Part shown: one piece after another, positions 1-6,437 of the stretch
How the letters are laid out: every line of letters begins with the position of its first letter
Numbering within the stretch: the first letter of the stretch is position 1
NCBI RefSeq assembly: GCF_959029255.1
Contig: NZ_CAUFUE010000011.1
Location: 1 to 64,000, forward strand
DNA: 64,000 nt
From: an uncultured Bacteroides sp.
Lineage (GTDB): Bacteria > Bacteroidota > Bacteroidia > Bacteroidales > Bacteroidaceae
Direction: 5' to 3'
Translations under genes and position numbers: made by a program
Notes under the pieces: generated by a model
Seen by the model: the letters and a program-made list of their open reading frames with translations, nothing else
Told to the model about the DNA's origin: nothing
Databases searched by the model: none

Positions 1-80
1 CAACGCTACAGTCGAAGCATACGACAACGCTACAGTCAAAGCATACGACAACGCTACAGTCGAAGCATACGACAACGCTT
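1..80 (+). repeat. 24-bp tandem repeat, three copies plus partial
   Basis: Three copies of a 24-bp unit (1-24, 25-48, 49-72) followed by a partial fourth. Copies 1 and 3 are identical and copy 2 differs by one base. The unit is a multiple of three and encodes the octapeptide NATVEAYD in the open frame, so it is a coding repeat that probably continues left of the window. Confidence 0.9.
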
Positions 81-196
81 ATATAGCCTCATATTATACA
101 ATAGAATGCAAACTTTATAATAACGCCGTTTATCGTATCAGAGAAAGTAATACAATTCGTTATACGTCTGACAACATAAAGTTTGAAAGGGTTTAA
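2..196 (+). CDS. octapeptide-repeat phage protein, 3' end only
   Basis: An open frame enters from the left edge and ends at TAA 194-196. It encodes NATVEAYD, NATVKAYD, NATVEAYD and then a 40-residue unrelated tail rich in Tyr and Asn that ends KFERV. The regular eight-residue period with alternating Val and Ala/Tyr suggests a beta-solenoid or fibre-like stack. I do not recognise a named family and infer no function. The start codon is outside the window. The gene ends 2 bases before the ATG of the next gene, so the two are probably co-transcribed early phage genes. Confidence 0.75.
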   Translation, partial: NATVEAYDNATVKAYDNATVEAYDNAYIASYYTIECKLYNNAVYRIRESNTIRYTSDNIKFERV

Positions 197-198
197 TA

Positions 199-705
199 AT
201 GGAGCATCTAACGCATTGGAAGAACCAATTTAACTACTATTATTTGGGCGCTTATTCTTTGCCCGATGGAAAGGACATCGTACTAACCATCAAAGAAACA
301 AAAAAGGAAATGGTTACCGGGGTCAATGGTCAGAAAAGCGAGTGTTTTGTAGCCTATTTCCATGAGAATGTAAAGCCTATGATATTGAATAAAACCAACT
401 GCAAGACTATTGAGAAGATATACAAAACCCCGAATATAGAGGATTGGGTAAATAAGCAGATACAAGTAGGCTCTACCCGTATCAATGCGTTCGGGGAAAT
501 GACAGACTGTTTGCGTATTAGGGCATTTGCCCCCAAGCCTGCGGATGCTGATACCCGCCCGACTGTTGTAACCGGGTCAGTCGTTTGGAAAAACATTTTG
601 GATGGATTGGCAGGCGGTTACACTGTAAAACAAGTAATCGGAAAATATAAGTTAACGAAAGAACAAATTAAAGAATTGCAGAAATATGAAATCAGTAGTA
701 ATTAA
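199..705 (+). CDS. phage early protein next to exonuclease
   Basis: A 168-residue protein starting at ATG 199 and ending inside the exonuclease gene (20-bp overlap). The middle section, with MILNKTN near residue 61 and a following DWVNKQIQ segment, resembles small proteins that sit beside YqaJ/RecT-type recombination genes in many phages. The C-terminal 40 residues (GYTVKQVIGKYKLTKEQIKEL) read like a short helix-turn-helix. The role is probably in phage DNA recombination or replication, inferred from position and weak similarity recalled from memory. No catalytic motif is visible. Confidence 0.7.
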   Translation: MEHLTHWKNQFNYYYLGAYSLPDGKDIVLTIKETKKEMVTGVNGQKSECFVAYFHENVKPMILNKTNCKTIEKIYKTPNIEDWVNKQIQVGSTRINAFGEMTDCLRIRAFAPKPADADTRPTVVTGSVVWKNILDGLAGGYTVKQVIGKYKLTKEQIKELQKYEISSN

Positions 706-1534
706 ATCACCCGAACAAAAAGAATACGAGTGGCATGCCAAAAGGCATGGGAAAATAACGGCATCTACTTTGCCCGATTTGATGAAAGCGGGCAAAGGCA
801 CACCGTTCGGTAAAGCGTTTTTTGATGCTCTGTATCTTGTGCGATACGAGCGTAGAACCGGGGTGACACGTGAAAATGGCAGTAATAAGGCTTTTGATTG
901 GGGACATGAAAACGAGCCGCTCGCAGTAGAATGGGTTCGTACCCAATTAATAGATGAAGTAAAGTCATGTACAACCGATTTTGAGGATATTGTATTTAAC
1001 GAACCGTTTGCAGGCTTTGGTGATAGCCCCGATTTTTATGTATATGGCTCTGATGGTGAGATAAAGGCGCTTGGTGAAATCAAATGCCCGATGAACCAAG
1101 GCAAGATAGAGACATTACAGTTTTTCAAGGAGATTACAGAAAAAGATGAGTACTACTGGCAATTCTTGGGGCATTTTGTAGGTATGCCAACCGTTGACAC
1201 ATTGTATTATGTCGTTTACGATGGACATACGAACACCGGGCGAATTGTTGCCATGTACCGGGAAGAACATGTAGATAATATCAGGAAACTTACTGAACGT
1301 ATCAGATTCGCTAACGAACTTGTAGAATGTTCTTTAAAGACTGGCTTTGATTTGCCTGCATGTATCGAACTGGCTACAGCTATTTGCCCGCTTAGATTGC
1401 AGATTGAAGAACTAAAACCCAAGACAAAGGGGAATGTTCCGGTACAAAATCAAATACGTAAGTTAAAGAAGGAAATAAACAAGCTTATAGCAGAAGAAAG
1501 GCTTATTCACAACACACTATTAATTAACAATTAA
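686..1534 (+). CDS. YqaJ-family phage exonuclease/recombinase
   Basis: A 282-residue member of the YqaJ / lambda-exonuclease family, which degrades one DNA strand for single-strand-annealing recombination of phage DNA. Visible landmarks are the N-terminal HGKITAST segment (the R/K-x-G-x-I-T-A-S motif), WGHENEPLA near residue 72, and the PD-(D/E)XK core: GFGDSPDFYV near residue 112, then GEIKCP (E-x-K) near residue 130. The C-terminal 60 residues are a predicted helical tail. It overlaps the upstream gene by 20 bp. A RecT/Erf annealing partner is not obvious downstream and may lie left of the window. Confidence 0.88.
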   Translation: MKSVVIKSPEQKEYEWHAKRHGKITASTLPDLMKAGKGTPFGKAFFDALYLVRYERRTGVTRENGSNKAFDWGHENEPLAVEWVRTQLIDEVKSCTTDFEDIVFNEPFAGFGDSPDFYVYGSDGEIKALGEIKCPMNQGKIETLQFFKEITEKDEYYWQFLGHFVGMPTVDTLYYVVYDGHTNTGRIVAMYREEHVDNIRKLTERIRFANELVECSLKTGFDLPACIELATAICPLRLQIEELKPKTKGNVPVQNQIRKLKKEINKLIAEERLIHNTLLINN

Positions 1535-1545
1535 CACGCATAATT

Positions 1546-1992
1546 ATGTATCACAATTGGTTTGAAAGCAAAGTCCGTTATGAAAAAACAATGGAAAACG
1601 GTAAAGTTAAAAAAGTAGTTGAACCCTATTTAGTAGATGCACTTTCTTTTACAGAGGCAGAAGCACGTACGATAGAAGAAGTTACCCCGTTCATTTCGGG
1701 TGAATTTTCCATCATGGCAATAAAGCGGGCTTCCTATGATGAAACATTCTTGAATGAAGGCGGAGACCGCTATTTTAAATGTCGTTTGGCTTATATTACA
1801 TTGGATGAAAAGTCCGGTGCAGAAAAGAAGACAAAGCAGAATATTCTTGTACAAGCCAATACTTTGCAGGATGCTAAAGATTATTTAGTTGAGCAAATGA
1901 AGGGCACTATGTCTGATTATACCATTGAAATGGTTAAGGAAACCGACATCATGGATGTCTATCCGTATGCAGCTAAAGAAGAAAAGAAATAA
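1546..1992 (+). CDS. DUF4494 phage protein
   Basis: A 148-residue protein beginning MYHNWFESKVRYEK, matching the DUF4494 family known from Bacteroidales phages and mobile elements. It has the family pattern: an N-terminal strand pair, TEAEARTIEEVTPFISGEF in the middle, and a C-terminal segment ending in DVYPY. The function of the family is unknown. It sits 11 bp after the exonuclease and before a DUF1064 nuclease-like gene, so a role in phage DNA metabolism is likely but inferred. A short inverted repeat lies at about 2003-2026 between this gene and the next (ggtgtcgg ... ccgacacc), which may be a transcript hairpin. Confidence 0.82.
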   Translation: MYHNWFESKVRYEKTMENGKVKKVVEPYLVDALSFTEAEARTIEEVTPFISGEFSIMAIKRASYDETFLNEGGDRYFKCRLAYITLDEKSGAEKKTKQNILVQANTLQDAKDYLVEQMKGTMSDYTIEMVKETDIMDVYPYAAKEEKK

Positions 1993-2040
1993 TAACTATA
2001 TGGTGTCGGTCAATCCGACACCATGTTATAAAACAGTAAT

Positions 2041-2367
2041 ATGTCTAAATACAACAATATCAAATACGGAGGATGTGACAGCATAAGAGAATACAGGCGA
2101 TTGAAAGAACTTGAACTTATGCAAAAGAAAGGGCTTATATCCGGACTACAACAGCAAGTTAAATTTGAATTGATACCATCGCAACGGGATAAGGATACAG
2201 GTAAAGTAATAGAGCGTCCTGTGTCTTATTATGCGGACTTCCAATATCTAAGAGAAAGCGATAAAACTTTAGTTGTAGAAGATGCTAAAGGCATGCGGAC
2301 AAAGGAATATATTATCAAACGTAAACTCATGCTGAAAGAACATGGCATTAAAATAACGGAGGTGTGA
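2041..2367 (+). CDS. DUF1064 nuclease-like protein
   Basis: A 108-residue protein of the DUF1064 family, small phage proteins with a PD-(D/E)XK-like fold that are thought to cut or resolve DNA. Visible features: the N-terminal SKYNN/DS-REY segment, VKFELIPSQ near residue 40, SYYADFQYL near 62 (D of the core), VVEDAKG near 78 (E-D-x-K in place of E-x-K), and IKRKLM near 93. The stop overlaps the ATG of the next small gene (TGATG), suggesting translational coupling. Resolvase or nuclease activity is inferred from the fold only. Confidence 0.78.
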   Translation: MSKYNNIKYGGCDSIREYRRLKELELMQKKGLISGLQQQVKFELIPSQRDKDTGKVIERPVSYYADFQYLRESDKTLVVEDAKGMRTKEYIIKRKLMLKEHGIKITEV

Positions 2368-2528
2368 TGATGGCAAAGAAACTGCAAAGCATTCAATCTG
2401 TAAAATGTATAAGTTGCGTTTATGCAAGCCCGCCAAGTGGTTTCCCGTCTGTTATCCGGTGTCCGGTACATAATAGAATGTTTGTCGCTAATGCGGCACG
2501 GAAATGCGATTTATACACAAGAAAATAA
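2367..2528 (+). CDS. small cysteine-rich phage protein
   Basis: A 53-residue open frame starting at the ATG that overlaps the DUF1064 stop (2367, with a second in-frame ATG at 2370) and ending 6 bp before the next gene. It carries a CxxC pair (C14, C17) and two further cysteines around residues 34 and 48, the arrangement of a small zinc-binding or redox domain. Tight packing between two phage genes on the same strand supports it being real. No family was recognised. Confidence 0.6.
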   Translation: MMAKKLQSIQSVKCISCVYASPPSGFPSVIRCPVHNRMFVANAARKCDLYTRK

Positions 2529-2534
2529 GCGATA

Positions 2535-3242
2535 ATGAGAGATAGTTTTGTGTTTTACAGAAGTTTCTACGATGCTATAAAAGATTTGCCGAGAGACGTT
2601 CAGGGTGAGATTTACACGGCTATAATGGAGTATAGCCTATACGGTAAGGAAACTGAAGGTCTAAAGCCGATAGCACGTAGTGTATTTACGCTTATGAAAC
2701 CTCAAATAGATGTGAATAACAAACGGTTTGAAAATGGTAAAAAAGGAGGAAGACCGAAAAGCGAAGATAAACCAAACGGAAACCAAGAAGAAACCAAAAA
2801 TAAACCAAGTGGTAACCATCAAAAAACCAAAGGCGAACCTAATGTAAATGATAATGTAAATGATAATGAGAATAAAGATAATACTCCTAACGGAGTATCA
2901 AAGAAAGACGCGGCTAAAGCCGCTACGCTCAAAAGGAAAGATGATTTCGGGAATTCCTTAGTTCCGTTCATTGATAAGTATGGCAAAGAAATGGTGAGAG
3001 CATTCTTTGAGTACTGGAGCGAGCTAAACCCATCAGAAACTAAGATGCGATTTGAAATGCAAAAAACGTGGGAAGTCGGGAAACGGCTTGCTACGTGGGC
3101 AGCAAATAAAACTAATTATGGAAACAATCGGAAAATTACTACAAGAAAGCAAGAAGCAAACGAATACGCCGCACAACTCCTTATCGACCGTCTCGGACAA
3201 CGAGAGCAAGGCTTTTTTGGAGAGATACCCAAACCGTTCTGA
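2535..3242 (+). CDS. DUF6291-type phage replication-region protein
   Basis: A 235-residue protein. Residues 1 to about 72 (MRDSFVFYRSFYDAIKDL ... KPQIDVNNKRFENGKKGG) match the conserved N-terminal module of DUF6291 proteins from Bacteroidota phages. Residues 73-130 are low complexity (K, N, E rich; several NGN and NVNDN runs) and look disordered. Residues 135-205 form a helical domain with Trp-rich segments (EYWSELN, KTWEVGKRLATW) like the C-terminal part of phage replication initiators. A replication role is inferred. The last 125 bp are open in two frames (see the next gene). Confidence 0.75.
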   Translation: MRDSFVFYRSFYDAIKDLPRDVQGEIYTAIMEYSLYGKETEGLKPIARSVFTLMKPQIDVNNKRFENGKKGGRPKSEDKPNGNQEETKNKPSGNHQKTKGEPNVNDNVNDNENKDNTPNGVSKKDAAKAATLKRKDDFGNSLVPFIDKYGKEMVRAFFEYWSELNPSETKMRFEMQKTWEVGKRLATWAANKTNYGNNRKITTRKQEANEYAAQLLIDRLGQREQGFFGEIPKPF

Positions 3243-3249
3243 TGTAAAC

Positions 3250-3750
3250 ATGTCGTATTCTCCAACGTTTTGGGGATATACAATGAGCAAACCGGAACGG
3301 GCTTATTTCGCACAGTGCCCTACTTTGCGCAAGTTTGACGAACTGTATGGGGATGGAAGTGCATCTGATTGGATTTATATCCAAGTGGTTGCATTGTATG
3401 GCGCTTCTTCCAATAAAGACAAAGAACTGGCAAAAAGTATATCAATATTCTCGGAAGCTTTTGCGGCTGAAACGAAGCAATATAAGTTATCTGAATTAAT
3501 GCTTTTTTTCGGGAGGTATAAGGCGGGGAGGTATGATAATTCTTTTCAAACATTTGATACGAAAAGAATTGGCAATGCGTTTTTTCATGAGTTCCTTCCA
3601 CAAAGAAGTAAGGAGATAGGCATGTTTTCCCAATGGAAAGAAGAGGAAGAAAGCCTAAAGCGGCGCGAACTACCGGAGGGTTATGTCATTCCCGAGGGCT
3701 TTAATTCACTTACATGGTATCAAGAACGGAAAAGGAGGGGTGAAATATGA
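3250..3750 (+). CDS. phage protein resembling DUF6633
   Basis: A 166-residue protein counted from ATG 3250, the first ATG after the upstream stop. Alternatives are ATG 3118 (210 residues, overlapping the upstream gene by 125 bp) and ATG 3283. The central part (CPTLRKFDELYG, then KLSELMLFFGRYKAGRYD) resembles DUF6633-type proteins found in Bacteroidales mobile elements, from memory. It has no catalytic motif that I can see. The stop overlaps the next start (ATGA at 3747-3750). Function is unknown; its position between replication and small regulatory genes suggests an early-middle phage role. Confidence 0.62.
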   Translation: MSYSPTFWGYTMSKPERAYFAQCPTLRKFDELYGDGSASDWIYIQVVALYGASSNKDKELAKSISIFSEAFAAETKQYKLSELMLFFGRYKAGRYDNSFQTFDTKRIGNAFFHEFLPQRSKEIGMFSQWKEEEESLKRRELPEGYVIPEGFNSLTWYQERKRRGEI

Positions 3751-4073
3751 GACGGAAGAAAAAGAAAATTCAAATGTACGGCAAGATAGTTGCCCGCATT
3801 GACATGGATAGCTTTAAACGGCTCTCGGAAATACGGGACAAATACGGATTCAACTCTAACTATGAGATAATTCAATATCTTGTAGGCTGTTTTCTTCGGG
3901 TTGCAGACCCCGAACATGACGAAGAAATAGAACCCGTCCCGGATGAAATACAAAGCATGTTCGCAGACTTATCACAAGCGGAGAAACACTTTGAATTTGT
4001 GAAGCCAAAACGAAAGATACCTCAATATAAGTTAGATGAAATACAAGGTCAGTTAAGATTATGGCAAAACTAA
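3747..4073 (+). CDS. ribbon-helix-helix-like small phage protein
   Basis: A 108-residue protein with a basic N-terminus (MRRKKKKIQMYG) followed by a strand-helix-helix stretch at residues 12-50 (VARIDMDSFKRLSEI, then YGFNSNYEIIQYLV) that reads like a ribbon-helix-helix DNA-binding fold. The C-terminal half is acidic then basic and shows no domain. It overlaps both neighbours by 4 and 13 bp, so it belongs to one operon. A DNA-binding or regulatory role is inferred from the fold only. Confidence 0.62.
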   Translation: MRRKKKKIQMYGKIVARIDMDSFKRLSEIRDKYGFNSNYEIIQYLVGCFLRVADPEHDEEIEPVPDEIQSMFADLSQAEKHFEFVKPKRKIPQYKLDEIQGQLRLWQN

Positions 4074-4414
4074 AAAAACTATTTAATGCGGACTACCTGC
4101 AAGATGCAGCGACGCAGAAACAAGCGGTAAATGAGAAGAACCGCGCGTATATCGACAGGTTTGTATCAGAGAATTACATCCGGTTAAGCAATCAGTTCCG
4201 TAATATCGGAGGAGTAATAAATTCAAGTTGTTACGGCGCTATGGATAAATTGAATGAGACAATATTCTCTCTATACACAGATGCTAATCTTTGTTTTGAA
4301 AGCTGGAACGACGCGAGCGCTTATTTAAAAAATAAGTTTACGGATAAAGAAATGCGCGTTGTAATTAAGAACTATAGTAAAAAAGAAAGATATAAAGGGA
4401 ATGAATACGAATAA
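4061..4414 (+). CDS. small phage protein, possibly sigma-region-2-like
   Basis: A 117-residue protein ending the early operon. Residues 35-90 (a DKLNETIFSLYTD segment, then FESWNDASAYLKNKFT) recall the region-2 helices of small sigma factors and similar phage proteins, which would make it a late-gene activator candidate. It lacks an obvious sigma region 4, so the assignment is tentative. A strong terminator follows directly and the packaging and late genes come after a gap, which fits an early-to-late switch role. Without a profile search it remains a hypothetical protein. Confidence 0.55.
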   Translation: MAKLKKLFNADYLQDAATQKQAVNEKNRAYIDRFVSENYIRLSNQFRNIGGVINSSCYGAMDKLNETIFSLYTDANLCFESWNDASAYLKNKFTDKEMRVVIKNYSKKERYKGNEYE

Positions 4415-4417
4415 AAA

Positions 4418-4448
4418 CAAGGCTGTCGTTCATGACAGCCTTGCTTTT
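4418..4448 (+). terminator. Rho-independent terminator of the early operon
   Basis: A perfect 10-bp stem (CAAGGCTGTC / GACAGCCTTG) with a 6-base loop, followed by CTTTT. It lies 4 bp after the last early gene. Confidence 0.88.
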
Positions 4449-4893
4449 CATTTCTTTTTGTTTCTGAGCAATGACATAATTTCTCCGGCAAGCTGTAATA
4501 AAGCTAATAAAAGTTGGAGAAGAAATAAAAGCAAGAGATATGAACTATTCATGGGATTTGATTTTTTAAATGTTCTTAAATTTAATAATCAAATAATCAA
4601 ATGATAAATGTGTAATCTGCAATAATTTTTGCCATTAAAATTTTTAGTCATTTTTTTAAATTTAAATTGATTAATTAAATAAAGAATAAAAACATGTTAA
4701 GAAAAAACTTTAAATAAAAAATACTTTAAACAATAAAACATGAGAGTTCTCTTGCATCATTTCAATATTATGTAATACTCGCTCGTAAAACTGGAATAAA
4801 GATACCTCATTATTTATGAAATACAAATTTTATCATTGTAAAAATAATCGTTTTTTAAATTATTAACTTGTATTTAAAAAGACATAGTCCAAT
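4449..4893. other. AT-rich non-coding gap in prophage
   Basis: About 445 bp with no credible gene. It is extremely A/T rich, with long poly-A and poly-T tracts around 4620-4740. It follows the early terminator and precedes the small genes that lead to packaging, so it may hold a late promoter or a phage replication origin. No iterons or clear TAnnTTTG promoter could be fixed by eye. Confidence 0.5.
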
Positions 4894-5079
4894 ATGAAAG
4901 TAGGAGAATATTCTTATTCTATTTGTGGATGCCATTATAGAATATATGTCTGCAATTATTCAGACGGGAAAATAGAAACATCAAGCCCTGTGCGTAATGA
5001 ACCGCTATACCGGGATAGGGAAGCGGCGCGCAAAAGGGTGTATGAGTTGAACGGGTGGAATTATAAACCTAAAAAATAA
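4894..5079 (+). CDS. small hypothetical phage protein
   Basis: A 61-residue open frame (MKVGEYSYSICGCHYRIYVC ...) with three closely spaced cysteines (C11, C13, C20) and a basic C-terminus ending NYKPKK. The REAARKRVYELNGW segment forms one predicted amphipathic helix. It is followed 6 bp later by another small gene in the same direction. No family recognised; the length and position are those of small phage accessory genes. Confidence 0.55.
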   Translation: MKVGEYSYSICGCHYRIYVCNYSDGKIETSSPVRNEPLYRDREAARKRVYELNGWNYKPKK

Positions 5080-5085
5080 TAGAAT

Positions 5086-5250
5086 ATGTATCTGATAGAA
5101 AGAATTGTTTGTGTGTCGGACGGTGTGCGTACTGTATACGATATTGAATTGCGTACTGAAGATATCGAGAAGACACGTTCCGAATTGATTCAGATGTATC
5201 AATGTGAGAGAATAAACTTTGTGTATTCACAATTAAAAGACGGTGTGTAA
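5086..5250 (+). CDS. small hypothetical phage protein
   Basis: A 54-residue open frame from ATG 5086 to TAA 5248-5250, beginning MYLIERIVCVSDGV. It is mostly a strand pair followed by one charged helix (ELRTEDIEKTRSELIQMY). Its stop overlaps the next start (TAATGA), so it is coupled to the winged-helix gene. No family recognised. Confidence 0.5.
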   Translation: MYLIERIVCVSDGVRTVYDIELRTEDIEKTRSELIQMYQCERINFVYSQLKDGV

Positions 5251-5507
5251 TGAATGATAATAAACTATATGCAAGCATGGATGTACTTTTAAAGTATGGC
5301 ATTGTAAAGACCTACATTATTGCTTTCCTGCTTGATAAGGATACATATACTTCAAATGTCGATTGTTTTGCAAGGAAGTTAAGCAACGTTGCTTGCTTCG
5401 GTCACGCAAAAGAATCAATCAGAGACTTAATAAAAATGGGAGTTATCGAACGTTCTGTATATGATGGCAGGACATCACGTTTCAGTATTAATAAGAAAAA
5501 TCTATGA
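5250..5507 (+). CDS. winged-helix-like small phage regulator
   Basis: An 85-residue protein with the helical content and C-terminal beta-wing expected of a winged helix-turn-helix: a helix at residues 8-28, a CFARKLSNVACFGHAKESIRDLIKMG recognition region at 39-64 (written here only as a landmark: CFARKLSN to IKMGVI), then VIERSVYDGRTSRFSI as the wing. It probably binds DNA; the target is unknown. Overlaps of 1 and 4 bp with its neighbours put it in the operon that leads into the packaging genes. Confidence 0.6.
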   Translation: MNDNKLYASMDVLLKYGIVKTYIIAFLLDKDTYTSNVDCFARKLSNVACFGHAKESIRDLIKMGVIERSVYDGRTSRFSINKKNL

Positions 5508-5860
5508 GCCGTAATCCAATTTACATTAAATTAATCAATTCCGCACGATGGAAGAAACTCCGTAATGAAAAGCTAAAAGATAGCCCGGTGTGTGAGGAAT
5601 GTGTAAAGAATGGTGTCAGTACGCTGGCAACCGAAGTACATCATATTAGACCAGTTGAAAGTGTGGCGGGTGTGGCGGCAATGGAACGGTTGATGTTTGA
5701 TTGGAATAATTTACAAAGCCTATGCCATGCGTGCCATGCCGACATACATAAGCGTGCGTTCAGTCATTCAAAGCAGGCTGTACAAGCTAACAACGAACGG
5801 GACACGCAACGCTTTGCCGATAAGTTCCTCAATGGCACGAATGAGAAGAATTCGACTTGA
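5504..5860 (+). CDS. phage HNH endonuclease
   Basis: A 118-residue HNH nuclease. It shows CEEC (residues 27-30), the catalytic VHHIRPVE near residue 46, Asn in the WNNLQSLC segment near residue 72, and CHACHADIHKR near 79. This is the zinc-bound beta-beta-alpha-metal arrangement. In cos-packaging HK97-like phages an HNH protein beside the terminase genes is required for the specific cos cut with TerS and TerL (established for HK97 gp74 and relatives). The position directly before the terminase genes fits that role. Confidence 0.9.
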   Translation: MSRNPIYIKLINSARWKKLRNEKLKDSPVCEECVKNGVSTLATEVHHIRPVESVAGVAAMERLMFDWNNLQSLCHACHADIHKRAFSHSKQAVQANNERDTQRFADKFLNGTNEKNST

Positions 5861-5882
5861 TTTAAAGTTGTAACCTTGATTG

Positions 5883-5920
5883 AAACCGCTTCACCTTGAC
5901 AAGAGGGGGGCGGTTTTTTT
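5883..5920 (+). terminator. Rho-independent terminator after HNH gene
   Basis: Stem AAACCGC / GCGGTTT (7 bp) with a G-rich loop, followed by a run of seven T. It lies 22 bp after the HNH stop. Confidence 0.7.
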
Positions 5921-6080
5921 ATTTTGGGTCGGAATAGCCTAAACCCACTCCCCCTAGTAGGTACATACGCAAAGTTTTTTCAAACGGTGGGGGTTGTTTT
6001 GGGGGGTGACATCTTGTGTCGTTAACTAACGAGCTACCAAAGCATAACAATAAAAAGCTATGTGAAAAAAGCGTGTAAAA
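5921..6080. other. non-coding G/C-run region before terminase, possible cos
   Basis: A 160-bp gap between HNH and TerS that holds runs of C (ACTCCCCCT near 5947) and of G (GTGGGGGT near 5986 and TGGGGGGTGA near 6000), unlike the surrounding AT-rich DNA. In HNH-plus-terminase phages cos usually lies here. No exact cos can be called by eye. Confidence 0.4.
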
Positions 6081-6437
6081 ATGGGTGATTTAGACGACAT
6101 CAAAGAAAAGATTAGTAAAGCAATGACATCGCAAGGGACATATACACCCGACTTGGATTTGTGTATAGAACTTTGTGCAGGCTCATATATGGCGTTTCGT
6201 ATCGCCCTTTCCGATATATCCAAAAAACGAATGAAGTCTTACGTAAAGGAAAAGACACGTGAGGACAACGAAAAGTTAACGGCTCATCCCGCCTTTAAAG
6301 TACTGTTTGATGCACTGGAAGCGACCCGCAAGCAATTGCGTGAACTTGGGCTAACCCTGCAAACACTTACAGCCACAGAAGATGACGAGGTAAACGATTT
6401 AATTAACAAAGTAAACGAGGCGGGCAATGTTGACTAA
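6081..6437 (+). CDS. phage terminase small subunit (P27-like)
   Basis: A 118-residue protein with the pattern of P27-family small terminases: TYTPDLDLCIELCAGSYMAF near residues 21-40, then a long helical region with AHPAFKVLFDALEATRKQLRELGL and a Thr-rich, acidic C-terminus. It recognises phage DNA and hands it to TerL at the start of packaging. It overlaps TerL by 11 bp. The first ATG after a G-rich leader was taken; a Bacteroides-type weak RBS makes the start slightly uncertain. Confidence 0.85.
   Translation: MGDLDDIKEKISKAMTSQGTYTPDLDLCIELCAGSYMAFRIALSDISKKRMKSYVKEKTREDNEKLTAHPAFKVLFDALEATRKQLRELGLTLQTLTATEDDEVNDLINKVNEAGNVD

Noticed and set aside
1..80. CRISPR-like array
   Set aside because: Units are directly adjacent without spacers and keep an open reading frame; it is a coding tandem repeat.
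4401..4604. 67-residue open frame after the early operon
   Set aside because: It runs through the terminator hairpin and AT-rich non-coding DNA and has no sensible protein character.
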